Below are positions 54,365-63,429 of a stretch of 64,000 nucleotides of DNA, one piece after another. Within the stretch, counting starts at the first letter, position 1. Each line of letters starts with the position of its first letter. A model generated the notes under the pieces. The model did no database searches, was not told the origin of the DNA, and saw only the letters and a program-made list of their open reading frames with translations. A program made the position numbers and the translations under genes. The DNA comes from Euzebya tangerina (GTDB lineage Bacteria; Actinomycetota; Nitriliruptoria; Euzebyales; Euzebyaceae), in the NCBI RefSeq assembly GCF_003074135.1, contig NZ_PPDK01000001.1, forward strand, positions 124,001-188,000, written 5' to 3'.

Positions 54365-55138
54365 ATGGTGAGCAATCAGGACAGTCGTCCCACGGGCGCG
54401 TCAGCCGCCCCCGGCTACTACCCCACGTCTCCCGTGGAGGTCGGCCACATCGCCCCGGTCCCCCGGCGGATCCGTGCGACCTGGCAGGACCGAGTGGTGC
54501 TCGACACGACCCGCGCCACCTACGTCTGGGAGCACCCCTACTATCCGCAGTTCTACATCCCCTCCGCCGACGTCGACGCGGAACTGCTGGTGGACACCGG
54601 CGAGGTGCAGCAGAGCGATCTTGGACCGGTCACGATCCGCTCGCTCGTGCTCGGGGATCAGCGGGTTGACCGTGCCGCACGGTTCCTCGAGCAGGCGACG
54701 GTCACTGGCCTGGACCACACCTATCGCTTCGAATGGTCAGCCCTGGATCGGTGGTTCGAGGAGGACGAGGAGGTGTTCGGCCATCCGCGAAGCCCGTACG
54801 TCCGGGTGGACGCCCTCCGCTCCCGTCGGCGCGTCCGCGTCGAGAAGGACGGGGTCCTGCTGGCCGAGTCCACCTCACCGGTCGCCGTCTTCGAGACGGG
54901 CCTGCCGACCCGCTGGTACCTGGACCGCACTGCTGTGAACTGGGAGCACCTGGTCGCCACGGACACGCAGACCCGGTGCCCATACAAGGGATTGACATCG
55001 GAGTACTGGTCGGTGGTGACCCCGGAGGGGCAGTACGACGACGTGGTCTGGTCCTACAACTTCCCGACCCGCCACCTGCAGCCGATCGCCGGCCTGGTGG
55101 CGTTCTACAACGAGAAGGTCGACCTCACCGTGGCCTGA
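54365..55138 (+). CDS. Two-module DUF427 protein
   Basis: 257 residues containing two DUF427-type modules (about 35-130 and 150-250), seen from VVLDTTRATYVWEHPYYPQFYIP and then RVEKDGVLLAESTSPVAVFETGLPTRWYL, ending CPYKGLTSEYWSVV and WSYNFPTRHLQPIAGLVAFYNEKVDL. No catalytic role is established for the family. 55 bp after the response regulator, preceded by a short GGCGGAACCGCC hairpin (54338-54349), so it may be a separate transcript. Confidence 0.88.
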   Translation: MVSNQDSRPTGASAAPGYYPTSPVEVGHIAPVPRRIRATWQDRVVLDTTRATYVWEHPYYPQFYIPSADVDAELLVDTGEVQQSDLGPVTIRSLVLGDQRVDRAARFLEQATVTGLDHTYRFEWSALDRWFEEDEEVFGHPRSPYVRVDALRSRRRVRVEKDGVLLAESTSPVAVFETGLPTRWYLDRTAVNWEHLVATDTQTRCPYKGLTSEYWSVVTPEGQYDDVVWSYNFPTRHLQPIAGLVAFYNEKVDLTVA

Positions 55139-55152
55139 CCGCCTGCGGCGAC

Positions 55153-56301
55153 TCAGACGCCGGCGTAGGAGTGCAGACCCACCACGAACAGGTTGACGGC
55201 GTAGTAGGTGATCATCAGGGCCCCGAACCCGATCACTCCGACCCACGCCGCCTTCGGGCCCCGCCAGCCCCGGGTCGAGCGGGCGTGCAGATACGCCGCG
55301 TAGAGCGTCCAGGTGACGAACGACCCGGTCTCCTTGGGGTCCCAGCCCCAGTAGCGCCCCCAAGCCTCCTCGGCCCAGATGGCCCCGCACATGATCCCGA
55401 AGGTGATGAGCGGGAAGGCGAATGCGGTGGTCCGGTAGGCCAGGTTGTCCAACTTGGCCGCCGGCGGGAGGTGCGGGATGGCGTACCAGATCCCAGCGCC
55501 GATGAGCGCGAAGGCCGATGCCGCCAACATGGCGGGGAAGAACGCCCGCCACACGGCCAGGACGAACACCAGCACCACCACGAACGGGACGACGGGGAAC
55601 AGCAGCGGGTTGACGACGTCGCGCTGGGCGGTCGCGGATGCCTCCTCGACCTCGCGCTCCTCACCCTCGGCGACCCGGCCGACGATCTCCTCGGCCCGCG
55701 CATCCGGCGGCGCCAGGTGCGCGGCACCAACCGTCGACCCACCGAACGTGTCGGTCATCGACACCTTGCGCTCGGCCCGGTCCTTGACCAGGTACAGGAC
55801 CGTGAACGTGAACGCCACGATGAACACCGACGAGGAGAACATCATGGCGCTGACGTGGATCTGCAGCCAGTAGGACTCGAGGGCCGGCAGCAGCGGCCCG
55901 GCCTCGGCGAACAGCAGGAGCGAGGTGACCATCATCAGGATGGCGCCGACGGTGACGAAGGCGAGCAGGTTCGGGTACTTCCGTCGGATCAGGAACAGCC
56001 CGGTCCCGACGGCCAGCAGCGCCATGCCCGAGCCGTACTCATACATGTTCCCCAGCGGGAACCGCCCGGTGGCGATGCCGCGTGACAGCCACGAGATCAG
56101 GTGGATGGCGAACCCGCCGGTCAGCAGGACCATGCCGAGCGTGCGCGCCCGCGACCCGGCAACGGTCGACGCCTCCACGCCGTCCGCCTGCACCTTGGTG
56201 AAGGCCAACCCGAAGAACAGCGAGATCATCGCCCCCAGGTAGGTGAACAGCGCGACGGTGAACAGCAGGTTTGACGTCTGGGCCAGTGCGGTATCGGTCA
56301 C
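55153..56301 (-). CDS. ccsB: Cytochrome c biogenesis protein CcsB/ResC
   Basis: 382 residues, about eight membrane helices. The heme-handling signature WGRYWGWDPKETGSF (WWD domain) lies in the C-terminal third, with conserved histidines in ESYWLQIHVSAMM and GLHSYAG. With ResB it forms the System II heme exporter and cytochrome c synthase that acts outside the membrane. GTG at 56301 overlaps the resB stop (GTGA). Homology begins there. A charged insert (about 210-240) is longer than usual. Confidence 0.93.
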   Translation of the reverse strand: MTDTALAQTSNLLFTVALFTYLGAMISLFFGLAFTKVQADGVEASTVAGSRARTLGMVLLTGGFAIHLISWLSRGIATGRFPLGNMYEYGSGMALLAVGTGLFLIRRKYPNLLAFVTVGAILMMVTSLLLFAEAGPLLPALESYWLQIHVSAMMFSSSVFIVAFTFTVLYLVKDRAERKVSMTDTFGGSTVGAAHLAPPDARAEEIVGRVAEGEEREVEEASATAQRDVVNPLLFPVVPFVVVLVFVLAVWRAFFPAMLAASAFALIGAGIWYAIPHLPPAAKLDNLAYRTTAFAFPLITFGIMCGAIWAEEAWGRYWGWDPKETGSFVTWTLYAAYLHARSTRGWRGPKAAWVGVIGFGALMITYYAVNLFVVGLHSYAGV

Positions 56302-58010
56302 AGGTCGCTCCGGTCGGATGATGGCGGGTGGGGGGCTGAACTGGTGGACGCCGGGACGGGGTCGCGGACGCCCAATTCTGCCGGTGCTGACGGTGGCGGG
56401 CCAGTCGCGGCTGGGAGGGCTCCACGGACCCGCGAGACCAGGTCCTCGAACTCCTCCGAGAAGCGGTCCTTGCGGTGCAGGGCGACGCCGGCCACGAGGA
56501 CGTGGTTGTCCTCGACCTGGACCCAGACGCGGCGGCGGTAGGCGTACATCGATGGGATCAGCCCCATCAGCAGCAGTGACGCCGCCGTCAGGATCAACCA
56601 GCGGAAGGGCTGGTGTGAGACCTGCAGGCCGGTCCACATCGTGATCTCGCCGCCGCCGAACTCGACCTCGAAGAGCGAGCCCAGTTCGCCGAGGTCGCCG
56701 ATGCCGGCCGACTCGCCCGGCGTGATCATGGCGCTGCCGAGGATGGCCGACTCCGGCCACTCCAGCTGCGAGACCGGGACGGTGCGGTCGAGGCCGAGGT
56801 CGTCGGCGGAGTAGATCGTCACGGCCATGCGCGGGTTGTTGGGCTCGGGACTGTTGAAGCGGAACCCCTCGTCGGTGATGGAGGCGTCGGGGATGAACAC
56901 GACCTCCATGCCGATCTGCGGCAGGGGTCGCGCCGGATCGTCGGAGCCCTGCGTGATCTTGGCCCGCCCGGTCCAGAACCCGCCGTCGTCTCTGAGGATC
57001 ATGTTGCTCTGGAACAGGTCGCTGCCGTCCAGCCCGCTGCGCACGGTCACCTGCGGCGCGAACCCGAAGGCCCGCTGGTAGTACGTCAGCCCGTCGAAGT
57101 GCACCGGGTGGTTGACCCGGATCTCCTCCGTCCGGGTGGTCCCGTCGGCACCCTCGAACGTGACGGTCGAGACGAACTCGTCAGCCACGAAGCGGTTGTC
57201 CCCGTCGAGGTAGGTGACCTCGAAGTCATCGATGGTGGTGATGGCGCCACGGTGATCCGACTCGTCCCAGAAGGTCCCGGCCGAGCGCGCCTGGTAGCCG
57301 AGCGGGGTGTCGGCGAAGCGCTCACCCTCGGCGATGTCGATCTGGCCGGTGAAGGAGAACGCCGATCCCAGGGCCACGCCGATGAGGAGCAGGTAGAAGC
57401 TGGTGTGGAACACCAGTGAGCCGCCCTCGCGCCAGTGGCCGCGTTCGACCGCCAGCCTGGCCCTTCCGTCCGGCGAGATGACCCGCCGACTTCGGTAGGT
57501 GCGGAAGACGGGCTGGACCGCGTCCAGGACCTCGTCCTCGCTGGCACCTGCGGGCCGCGTCAACTCGATGGAGTGGCTGAGCCGTCGGAGGTTGGCCCCG
57601 GCGTTCGCCGGCATCCTGACGTTGCGGAAGAACACGCGCCAGCGCGGGATGAGGCAGGCCGTCAGGCTGACCAGCAACGCCACGGTCAGGACGGCGAACC
57701 ACCACGACCCGAAGACGTCGAACAGGCTGAGGGCGTCGAGCACCCGGGCGACGCCAGCCCCAGGACCCTCCGTCCCCTCGCGCCAGGCGGACACGGTGCT
57801 GGCGATGACCGGTTCCTGCGGGATGAAGGTCGCCACCAGGGTCGCCGTGGCCAGGATGAAGAGCAGGACGAGGGCGGTCGACATCCGCCGCAGCCGCTTC
57901 CACACCAGGACCGCTGTCTCCCACGGACCTGGGATCAGCGGCAGACGAGATCCGGCCGGGGTCGCCGCATCCTCAGGTCGTGCCGTGTCCGGCGCGCTCG
58001 AGTTGGTCAT
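56298..58010 (-). CDS. resB: Cytochrome c biogenesis protein ResB
   Basis: 570 residues. Three N-terminal membrane helices (about 45-66, 100-125 and 205-225), a large outside domain, and a last helix near 505-525 (WLILTAASLLLMGLIPSMYAYRRRVWV). Motifs VNHPVHFDGLTYYQRAFGFAP are typical. System II partner of CcsB. Start ATG at 58010. Overlaps ccsB by 4 nt; separated from ccdA by 226 bp. Confidence 0.93.
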   Translation of the reverse strand: MTNSSAPDTARPEDAATPAGSRLPLIPGPWETAVLVWKRLRRMSTALVLLFILATATLVATFIPQEPVIASTVSAWREGTEGPGAGVARVLDALSLFDVFGSWWFAVLTVALLVSLTACLIPRWRVFFRNVRMPANAGANLRRLSHSIELTRPAGASEDEVLDAVQPVFRTYRSRRVISPDGRARLAVERGHWREGGSLVFHTSFYLLLIGVALGSAFSFTGQIDIAEGERFADTPLGYQARSAGTFWDESDHRGAITTIDDFEVTYLDGDNRFVADEFVSTVTFEGADGTTRTEEIRVNHPVHFDGLTYYQRAFGFAPQVTVRSGLDGSDLFQSNMILRDDGGFWTGRAKITQGSDDPARPLPQIGMEVVFIPDASITDEGFRFNSPEPNNPRMAVTIYSADDLGLDRTVPVSQLEWPESAILGSAMITPGESAGIGDLGELGSLFEVEFGGGEITMWTGLQVSHQPFRWLILTAASLLLMGLIPSMYAYRRRVWVQVEDNHVLVAGVALHRKDRFSEEFEDLVSRVRGALPAATGPPPSAPAELGVRDPVPASTSSAPHPPSSDRSDL

Positions 58011-58102
58011 GCAGTGGGTTCCAGTATGGCCCGGCGGCCCCTCACTGCCGGTGCCCGGGTCACCGATGCAACCGACTCATCGAACGGCACATACGTCCTT
58101 CA

Positions 58103-58131
58103 TTGACGCACGCAATCTGATGCCGTAGTGT
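58103..58131 (+). promoter_or_regulatory. Orphan promoter-like sequence TTGACG-N17-TAGTGT
   Basis: In the 226-bp gap between resB and ccdA, on the plus strand, TTGACG (58103-58108) and TAGTGT (58126-58131) are spaced 17 bp. A transcript would run antisense into ccdA. GCCGTAGTG occurs twice (58122 and 58146). Confidence 0.35.
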
Positions 58132-58192
58132 TCGCCGGGTCACTAGCCGTAGTGGTCGTCACGCTTGGCTACGACTTATGCGCGAAGAGCAA

Positions 58193-58206
58193 TCCACAGC
58201 TGTGGA
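58193..58206. promoter_or_regulatory. Palindrome TCCACAGCTGTGGA, two inverted DnaA-box-like sequences
   Basis: The minus-strand right half extends to TTGTCCACA, the consensus DnaA box of high-GC actinobacteria; the left half reads AATCCACA. It lies 30 bp from the ccdA stop. With no AT-rich unwinding element or further boxes, it is more likely a titration or regulatory site than an origin. Confidence 0.5.
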
Positions 58207-58236
58207 CAACCTGTGCACTTCTGGTCTCGACCTCGG

Positions 58237-59043
58237 CTAGATCGGAGGCTCGAAGCCGCCGACGAACGGGCGGGTCCAGTCGAGGAAGACGTCCCACAGG
58301 CCGGTTGCGATGGCCAGGCCGACCAGGGCCAGCATGATGCCGCCGCCGACCTGAAGTCGGCCGGCGTTGGACCGCAGGAAGTTGAGCACCCGTCCGAGCC
58401 GGTTGAACAGCAGTCCGAAGAGGATGAACGGCAGCCCGAGCCCGATCGCGTAGACGAACGCCAGTGCCCCGCCGCGAATGGACGAGCCGCCGCCCTGTGC
58501 CGCTGAGAGGGTCAGGATCGCCGCCAGGGCCGGGCCGATGCACGGGGTCCAGCCGACACCGAAGACGAAGCCGAGTGGCAGGGCCCCGAGGACACCCTTG
58601 TCGATCGCGCTGTCGGTGATGCGGGCCTCCCGCTTGAGGAAGTCGAAGGGCAACAGGCCGGTGAAGGCGATCCCGAGGAACACCACCATCAGACCCAGGC
58701 CGATCTGCCACGGCCGGCTCTGCAAGGCGATCGACACCCGACCGCCGATCAAGCCGAGCAGCGTGAACGGGATCGCGAACCCGAAGACGAACAGCAAGCC
58801 GCCGGACAGCACCCGGGCACGTGCACCGAGGCCGCCCTGCCCGTCGCGCAGGTCGGCCCCGGACAGCCCTGTCATGTAGGCCAGGTAGCCGGGGACCAGG
58901 GGGACCACGCAGGGGCTGGCGAAGGACACCAGGCCGGCGATGAACGCCACACCAGCCGCGAGGACCAGGTTGGAGGAGTTGATGGCGTTCTGGGCGCTGG
59001 CGCCGATGTCGCTGACAGCTTGAGCGAGAACGAGGAGATCCAC
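58237..59043 (-). CDS. ccdA: Thiol-disulfide interchange membrane protein CcdA
   Basis: 268 residues, six helices. The redox cysteines are C45 in [19 protein letters not shown] and C168 in [11 protein letters not shown], the CcdA pair. It passes reducing power across the membrane to TlpA/ResA so that apocytochrome CXXCH cysteines stay reduced for heme attachment. It follows the TlpA-like gene by 43 bp on the same strand. Start ATG at 59043. Confidence 0.94.
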   Translation of the reverse strand: MDLLVLAQAVSDIGASAQNAINSSNLVLAAGVAFIAGLVSFASPCVVPLVPGYLAYMTGLSGADLRDGQGGLGARARVLSGGLLFVFGFAIPFTLLGLIGGRVSIALQSRPWQIGLGLMVVFLGIAFTGLLPFDFLKREARITDSAIDKGVLGALPLGFVFGVGWTPCIGPALAAILTLSAAQGGGSSIRGGALAFVYAIGLGLPFILFGLLFNRLGRVLNFLRSNAGRLQVGGGIMLALVGLAIATGLWDVFLDWTRPFVGGFEPPI

Positions 59044-59086
59044 TGCGTATCGGGTCCAGGTCGTGAGGAGGTGAGTTCGAGCAGCG

Positions 59087-59671
59087 CTACTCAGTGGTCA
59101 ACTGGTCGATGTAGGGGACCAACTGGTCAGCACTCACCCCGCCCAACACACGGAGGGCCACGCGGTGTTCCCGATCGAGCAGGATGGTCGAGGGCAACCC
59201 GATCGGGGCGGTGTCGCGGAACTCGGCCGCGATGACCGCGCCGCGGTCGAACCACGAGGGATAGTCGACGTCCTGGTCTCGTTCGAAGGACCTCGCGTTC
59301 GTGCGGGTGTCCTGATTGTTCACGCCGATGATCTGGATCTGGTCGGCGTAGAGGTCGCCCAGTCCCACGAGTTCGGGGATCTCCCGTGCACACGGGCCAC
59401 ACCACGAGGCCCAGAAGTTCACCAGGACCGGCTTGCCCGCGAACTCCTCGAGGCAGAGCTGCTCCTCCGTCACCGTCTCGCTGCAGACGTCGGGAGCAGG
59501 ATCCCGGTCAGCCTGCGCGATGAGCGGCATCGTCTCGATGTTGACGATCCCGCCGCCGGGGATGTTCTCCTGATTGCCCAGCGTGCACCCGGTCAGGAGG
59601 ACTGCCAGGAGCAGGGCGCAGGCCCGCAGGGTGTGGGCTCGACGGCGGTGGGCCCGAGGGGTGTGGGTCAC
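59087..59671 (-). CDS. resA: TlpA/ResA-like thioredoxin-fold lipoprotein
   Basis: 194 residues. Lipobox LLTGC (C29) anchors it outside. Thioredoxin motif [17 protein letters not shown] (C91, C94), then GVNNQD and the cis-proline segment [10 protein letters not shown]. Electron acceptor from CcdA, reducing apocytochrome c. An extra pair of cysteines (C63, C73) occurs before the active site, as in some secreted thioredoxins. Overlaps the upstream 310-residue gene by 4 nt. Confidence 0.92.
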   Translation of the reverse strand: MTHTPRAHRRRAHTLRACALLLAVLLTGCTLGNQENIPGGGIVNIETMPLIAQADRDPAPDVCSETVTEEQLCLEEFAGKPVLVNFWASWCGPCAREIPELVGLGDLYADQIQIIGVNNQDTRTNARSFERDQDVDYPSWFDRGAVIAAEFRDTAPIGLPSTILLDREHRVALRVLGGVSADQLVPYIDQLTTE

Positions 59672-60600
59672 ACACCCACGGTAGCCCGCTCCTCGACCTC
59701 GACCTCCTCGGCCTCGGTCTCCTCGGTTTCGCGCCGCTCGCGCGTCTCGTCGCGAGCCAGCAGCCCCATGTGGAGTGCGAACAGCACCCCCATGATCCCG
59801 ACCATCAGCAGTGACGGGAAGTAGGGCGCACCGGCGTCGAAGAAGGCGAAGAAGGTCTGCTCGTTGCGAAGGCTGTTGCCGTTCTCATCGACCGCGTCCG
59901 CAGGAAGAAGGTCGCCGTTCTCCAGTCCGGCATCTTGGCAGACGTCGGGAAGCACAGGCTCGGCGCCCTCCTCGGCATCGGCCGGGACGGCCAACTCGCA
60001 GGTGTTGCCGAAGGTGACGGCGATCATGGGTCGACCGTTGTCGGCGACGGTGTACAGGGGGTCACCGACCTGCGCCTCGGTGCCGAAGAGGACGTTCTGA
60101 CCGAAGTCGAACTCCTCATTGTCGGCCAGCGATCCGAAGAAGGACTGGATGTTCTGGGCACCGACCTCGACACCTTCGGTGCCGGGCCCATCTTCCTCGT
60201 CCCCGGCCGGCATCAGCTCCGCCGGGGGGTCCTCCCACCCGTCCGGGTAGGCGTTGACCGCACTCGCGTACGGACTGCCTTCCTCGGTCACCACCGCAGC
60301 GTCCTGGGCGAAGGGAACCCAGACTGGCTGGTACTCGTCCAACTCCTGACCGGGCAGGTTCTGCGGCCCCGTGTTGGGCGGCGTGCCGGGTGCGCCGAAC
60401 GCCCAGAAGAGGCTGAGCAGGAACCCGAACCCCCAGAGCGACGCCCCCATGACCAGGTACCCACGACGGGTGCCCAGGTTCGAGCGCATCAGCATGTAGA
60501 CCGAGCCGACGAAGATGAGGATGCCGAGCGGCAGCGCCAGCTGCGACCAGGGGTTCGAGGTCGGGATGCCACCCTCGGTGGCGAGGATCAGGAGCTCCAC
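59668..60600 (-). CDS. Unrecognised membrane protein of the bc-complex locus
   Basis: 310 residues; no family recognised. Two N-terminal helices (about 20-38 and 47-68) and one C-terminal helix (about 262-284) enclose a negatively charged outside domain of about 190 residues that holds two cysteines (in GNTCELAV and VLPDVCQDAG). The C-terminal tail is Glu-rich (TEETEAEEVEVEE). It lies between the cytochrome c gene (3 bp) and tlpA (4-nt overlap), so it is likely expressed with the bc complex as an accessory or assembly subunit. Confidence 0.75.
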   Translation of the reverse strand: MELLILATEGGIPTSNPWSQLALPLGILIFVGSVYMLMRSNLGTRRGYLVMGASLWGFGFLLSLFWAFGAPGTPPNTGPQNLPGQELDEYQPVWVPFAQDAAVVTEEGSPYASAVNAYPDGWEDPPAELMPAGDEEDGPGTEGVEVGAQNIQSFFGSLADNEEFDFGQNVLFGTEAQVGDPLYTVADNGRPMIAVTFGNTCELAVPADAEEGAEPVLPDVCQDAGLENGDLLPADAVDENGNSLRNEQTFFAFFDAGAPYFPSLLMVGIMGVLFALHMGLLARDETRERRETEETEAEEVEVEERATVGV

Positions 60601-60603
60601 GTG

Positions 60604-61689
60604 TTATACCTCCGTCGTTTCGTCGGACTCGGCATCCTCGTCGGATTCGGCGTCGGCGTCGTCTGCCTCGGCCTCACCACCGCCGCCGGTGCTGTCGGGC
60701 TCGCGCCCGAGCTGCTCCTCGAGGCTCTGGTCATCGGCCTCGACCGCCTCGCCCACGTTGGGGGTCTGGTACTGGTTGGCGTCCTCCGGCACGTCCTCGG
60801 CCTGGTTCTCGACCAGGTAGTCGATGATCCGTCCCAGGGCCTCGTCGTCATAGCGGGCATCCGGATACATGTACGCCTCCTGCCAGGGCGGCATGGACAT
60901 GCCGGAGCCGACGATGTTGATGCCGTTCTGGAGGATTCCGAGGATGCCCTCCTCACTATGGCGTTGGAGGACGTTCTGGAGGCTGGGTCCAACGATCCCC
61001 TGGAGTTCAGCGCCGTGGCACTTGGCGCAGTTGGCCAGGTACAGCTCCTCGCCGCTGATGACCTCGCCCTCGTCGTTGATGGCGCCGCTCACCTCCGCCA
61101 CCTCGCCGACCTGGTTGGCCAGGATCCAGTCGGTGATGGCCTCGATCTGGAAGTCGGTCATCGGCCCGTCGAAGGCAGCGCCCCACGCGGGCATCGGCGA
61201 ACCGGGCCGGCCGCGGTACAGCGTCTGCTCGATGTGCTCGCGGACATCCACGATGATGCGGCTGTCGGCGTACCGGGCCGCGATGTTGGTCAGGTTGGGA
61301 GCGGGCCAGGGGTCGCCGCCGTAGGGCGAGGCGGCGTTGCCTCCCGCGGCGTCTGACCCGTGACACTCGGCGCAGTTGGCCTGGTAGAGCTCCTCACCCT
61401 CGGAGAAGTCCCGGGCGAACAGACCCTCCTGCTTGTCCTGGGCACGAATCGGCTCGCGCAGCCAGTACGCAGGCAGGAAGACCGCGAAGAAGAGGGTGAG
61501 CAGCAGCCCCCAGGACATCATCCGCTCGAGGTGCTTGCCCTCGAGTTCCTCGTCGGAGTACCCGGGTCGCATGGCAGGCGGGATCGAGCTGGACAGCTTC
61601 TGCTTCGCGTTGCCACTGGCAAGCAGCAACACGAGGGTGATGATCGCGCCAACGGCGAGGATCACGATCGCGATGATGAGTGGGCTCAC
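60604..61689 (-). CDS. Diheme cytochrome c of the menaquinol:cytochrome c reductase
   Basis: 361 residues. Two membrane-spanning stretches (about 4-24 and 60-77) then two class I cytochrome c domains with heme sites CAECH (C106, C109, H110) and CAKCH (C221, C224, H225); MPAWG and MSMPPWQ may supply the distal Met. The C-terminal tail (about 310-361) is very acidic. It corresponds to the QcrC-type subunit of actinobacterial supercomplexes. GTG at 61689 behind AGAAGG. Follows the Rieske gene by 51 bp. Confidence 0.93.
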   Translation of the reverse strand: MSPLIIAIVILAVGAIITLVLLLASGNAKQKLSSSIPPAMRPGYSDEELEGKHLERMMSWGLLLTLFFAVFLPAYWLREPIRAQDKQEGLFARDFSEGEELYQANCAECHGSDAAGGNAASPYGGDPWPAPNLTNIAARYADSRIIVDVREHIEQTLYRGRPGSPMPAWGAAFDGPMTDFQIEAITDWILANQVGEVAEVSGAINDEGEVISGEELYLANCAKCHGAELQGIVGPSLQNVLQRHSEEGILGILQNGINIVGSGMSMPPWQEAYMYPDARYDDEALGRIIDYLVENQAEDVPEDANQYQTPNVGEAVEADDQSLEEQLGREPDSTGGGGEAEADDADAESDEDAESDETTEV

Positions 61690-61740
61690 GGTGGGAGTTC
61701 TACCTTCTGATCAGAAGAGCGTCGGGCTGCGGCTTCGAGC

Positions 61741-62556
61741 TCAGCCGTTGCAGTTCGGGCCGGCGGCCGGCTCGCCCAGCACACCGCCGGTCTGGGTGGG
61801 ACCGGTGACGATGGTCGAGGTGTCCACGAAGACGTTGCCGTCGGTCAGGGTGACCGGGAAGCGGTCCAGTCCGCGAGGAGCAGGCCCGAACTCGTACTCA
61901 CCCCATCGGTTGTAGCGAGATCCGTGGCAGGGGCACTCGAACCACCGCGAGGACTCGCACCACGGGACACGGCATCCCAGGTGGACGCACTGCTGGTAGA
62001 TCGCCATGACGCTCGCGCCATTGGTGATGTCTTCGTACTGACCGTCGGGGTCGTTCGCCGCGTTGTACTGCACCATGTAGAGGCGGCCGCTGGGGAACTC
62101 GAACCGACCGCCCCCTTCGGCGATGCTCGACAGGACGTCCTCTTCAGGACCGAGGTCGATGTTCGCGCCGAACGCACCGGCGCCGAGTCGGGGCCACAGG
62201 AACCCGAGACTTGCGGCACCGAACGCACCCAGGACGCCGCCCATGCTGAGCAGCCACGAGTTGCGCAGGAAGGCGCGACGGTCCGGGCCGGTCGGCTTCT
62301 TGCGCTTCGGCTTCTTGGGAGCGGCAGGGGCGCTGCCGCCTCCCGAGCCCGAGGCACCCGGTCCCGACGCCGCTGCAGCCATGAGCGTCGCGCCGATGCC
62401 GCAGTCGGGGTCGGCCAGACCCGGCGGGACCGGACGACGCTGCGCCGGCGTCACGGCGAGGTCGGCTGCGACGGCTTGGACGATGGGGCGGAACCACCAC
62501 GCGGCCAGCGTCAGCAGACCGATCGCGGTGGCGGTGAGGATGAGGAGTGTGGTCAT
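61741..62556 (-). CDS. Rieske iron-sulfur protein of the bc complex
   Basis: 271 residues. A first membrane helix (1-22), a linker rich in Gly, Lys and Pro, a Tat-like RRAFLRNSWLL segment with second helix (about 100-125), then the 2Fe-2S sites CVHLGC (C190, H192) and CPCHGS (C208, H211), with disulfide cysteines C195 and C210. Takes electrons from menaquinol to the diheme cytochrome. 10 bp downstream of the cytochrome b C-terminal gene end. Confidence 0.95.
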   Translation of the reverse strand: MTTLLILTATAIGLLTLAAWWFRPIVQAVAADLAVTPAQRRPVPPGLADPDCGIGATLMAAAASGPGASGSGGGSAPAAPKKPKRKKPTGPDRRAFLRNSWLLSMGGVLGAFGAASLGFLWPRLGAGAFGANIDLGPEEDVLSSIAEGGGRFEFPSGRLYMVQYNAANDPDGQYEDITNGASVMAIYQQCVHLGCRVPWCESSRWFECPCHGSRYNRWGEYEFGPAPRGLDRFPVTLTDGNVFVDTSTIVTGPTQTGGVLGEPAAGPNCNG

Positions 62557-62566
62557 GCCGATCCTC

Positions 62567-63418
62567 CTAGATCTCGAAGAACAGCCCGTCGACCCACGGC
62601 CACACCCAGTTGAATCCGGGTCCTCGGAAGAAGGAGCCGACCAGGGTGAGGATCGTGGAGCCGAGCAGGAACATGCTCATCAGCACGGTGGCGAACTTGC
62701 GGTTCTCGGGCTTGACCGAGGGGTTCTTGTCCAGGTACGGGATCGCCATGAGGCCACCCAGGCCGACGATCCCGGGGATGGTCACACCCGCGATCATCGG
62801 GTGGAAGTAGCGCAGCAGCTCCTGCAGACCCAGGAAGTACCAGGGGGCCTTCGACGGGTTCGGCGTCTGGTTGGGATTCGCCAGCTCACGCAGCGGGAAC
62901 GCCGGCGTGATCGAGATGAGCAGCAGCGCAGCGGTCACCGCCAGCAGGCAGACGAGCTCGGAGCTCAGCAGGTGCGGCCAGGTGTAGACCTTGTCCTCCT
63001 GCTTTCCCTTGATCTGCTGGATCCCGCTGGGTGGGACCATCGCGAGCAGGCGGTGCGTGTGCTTCTGCCCGGCCAGCTTCGCCTCGGGCTGCTGCAGGTC
63101 CGCGACCTTGCCCTGCTTGCGCTTGAGCGCCTCGGCAACGCGCTTCTGGCGCTCCTCAGCCGACATCATCCCGCCGGCCTCGGGGGCCTCGGCAACTGCC
63201 GTGGCGGTGCCGCCTCCGCCGCCTGATGCGCCACCACCCGCGGCCTCCGCGGCGGCCTTCTGCTCTTCGAAGGACTTGGGGCCGAGCTCGGCGCCAGCGG
63301 CCTTCTTCTTGGCCCGGACAGCGGCTGCCTTGGCCTTGGCGCGGGCGATCCGCTCGCTCTTGCCGTCGGCGATCAGCTTGTCGTAGACCTCCTGGTCCAT
63401 CTCGACTTCTTCTGCCAT
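62567..63418 (-). CDS. Cytochrome b C-terminal half (subunit IV-like) with charged N-terminal extension
   Basis: 283 residues. Residues 1-135 are cytoplasmic, Lys/Ala/Glu-rich with a Gly run, and not part of the family. The membrane part follows: YTWPHLLSSELVCLLAVTAALL, PSKAPWYFLGLQELLRYFHP (PxWY quinone-site motif) and three helices. With the N-terminal gene this replaces the one-piece cytochrome b. ATG at 63418 follows AAGGAG; 11 bp separates it from the preceding gene. Confidence 0.92.
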   Translation of the reverse strand: MAEEVEMDQEVYDKLIADGKSERIARAKAKAAAVRAKKKAAGAELGPKSFEEQKAAAEAAGGGASGGGGGTATAVAEAPEAGGMMSAEERQKRVAEALKRKQGKVADLQQPEAKLAGQKHTHRLLAMVPPSGIQQIKGKQEDKVYTWPHLLSSELVCLLAVTAALLLISITPAFPLRELANPNQTPNPSKAPWYFLGLQELLRYFHPMIAGVTIPGIVGLGGLMAIPYLDKNPSVKPENRKFATVLMSMFLLGSTILTLVGSFFRGPGFNWVWPWVDGLFFEI

Positions 63419-63429
63419 GAGGGGACTCC

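Noticed and set aside
58193-58206. Chromosome replication origin at the DnaA-box palindrome
   Set aside because: Only two boxes, no AT-rich unwinding region, and no dnaA/dnaN/gyrB genes near.
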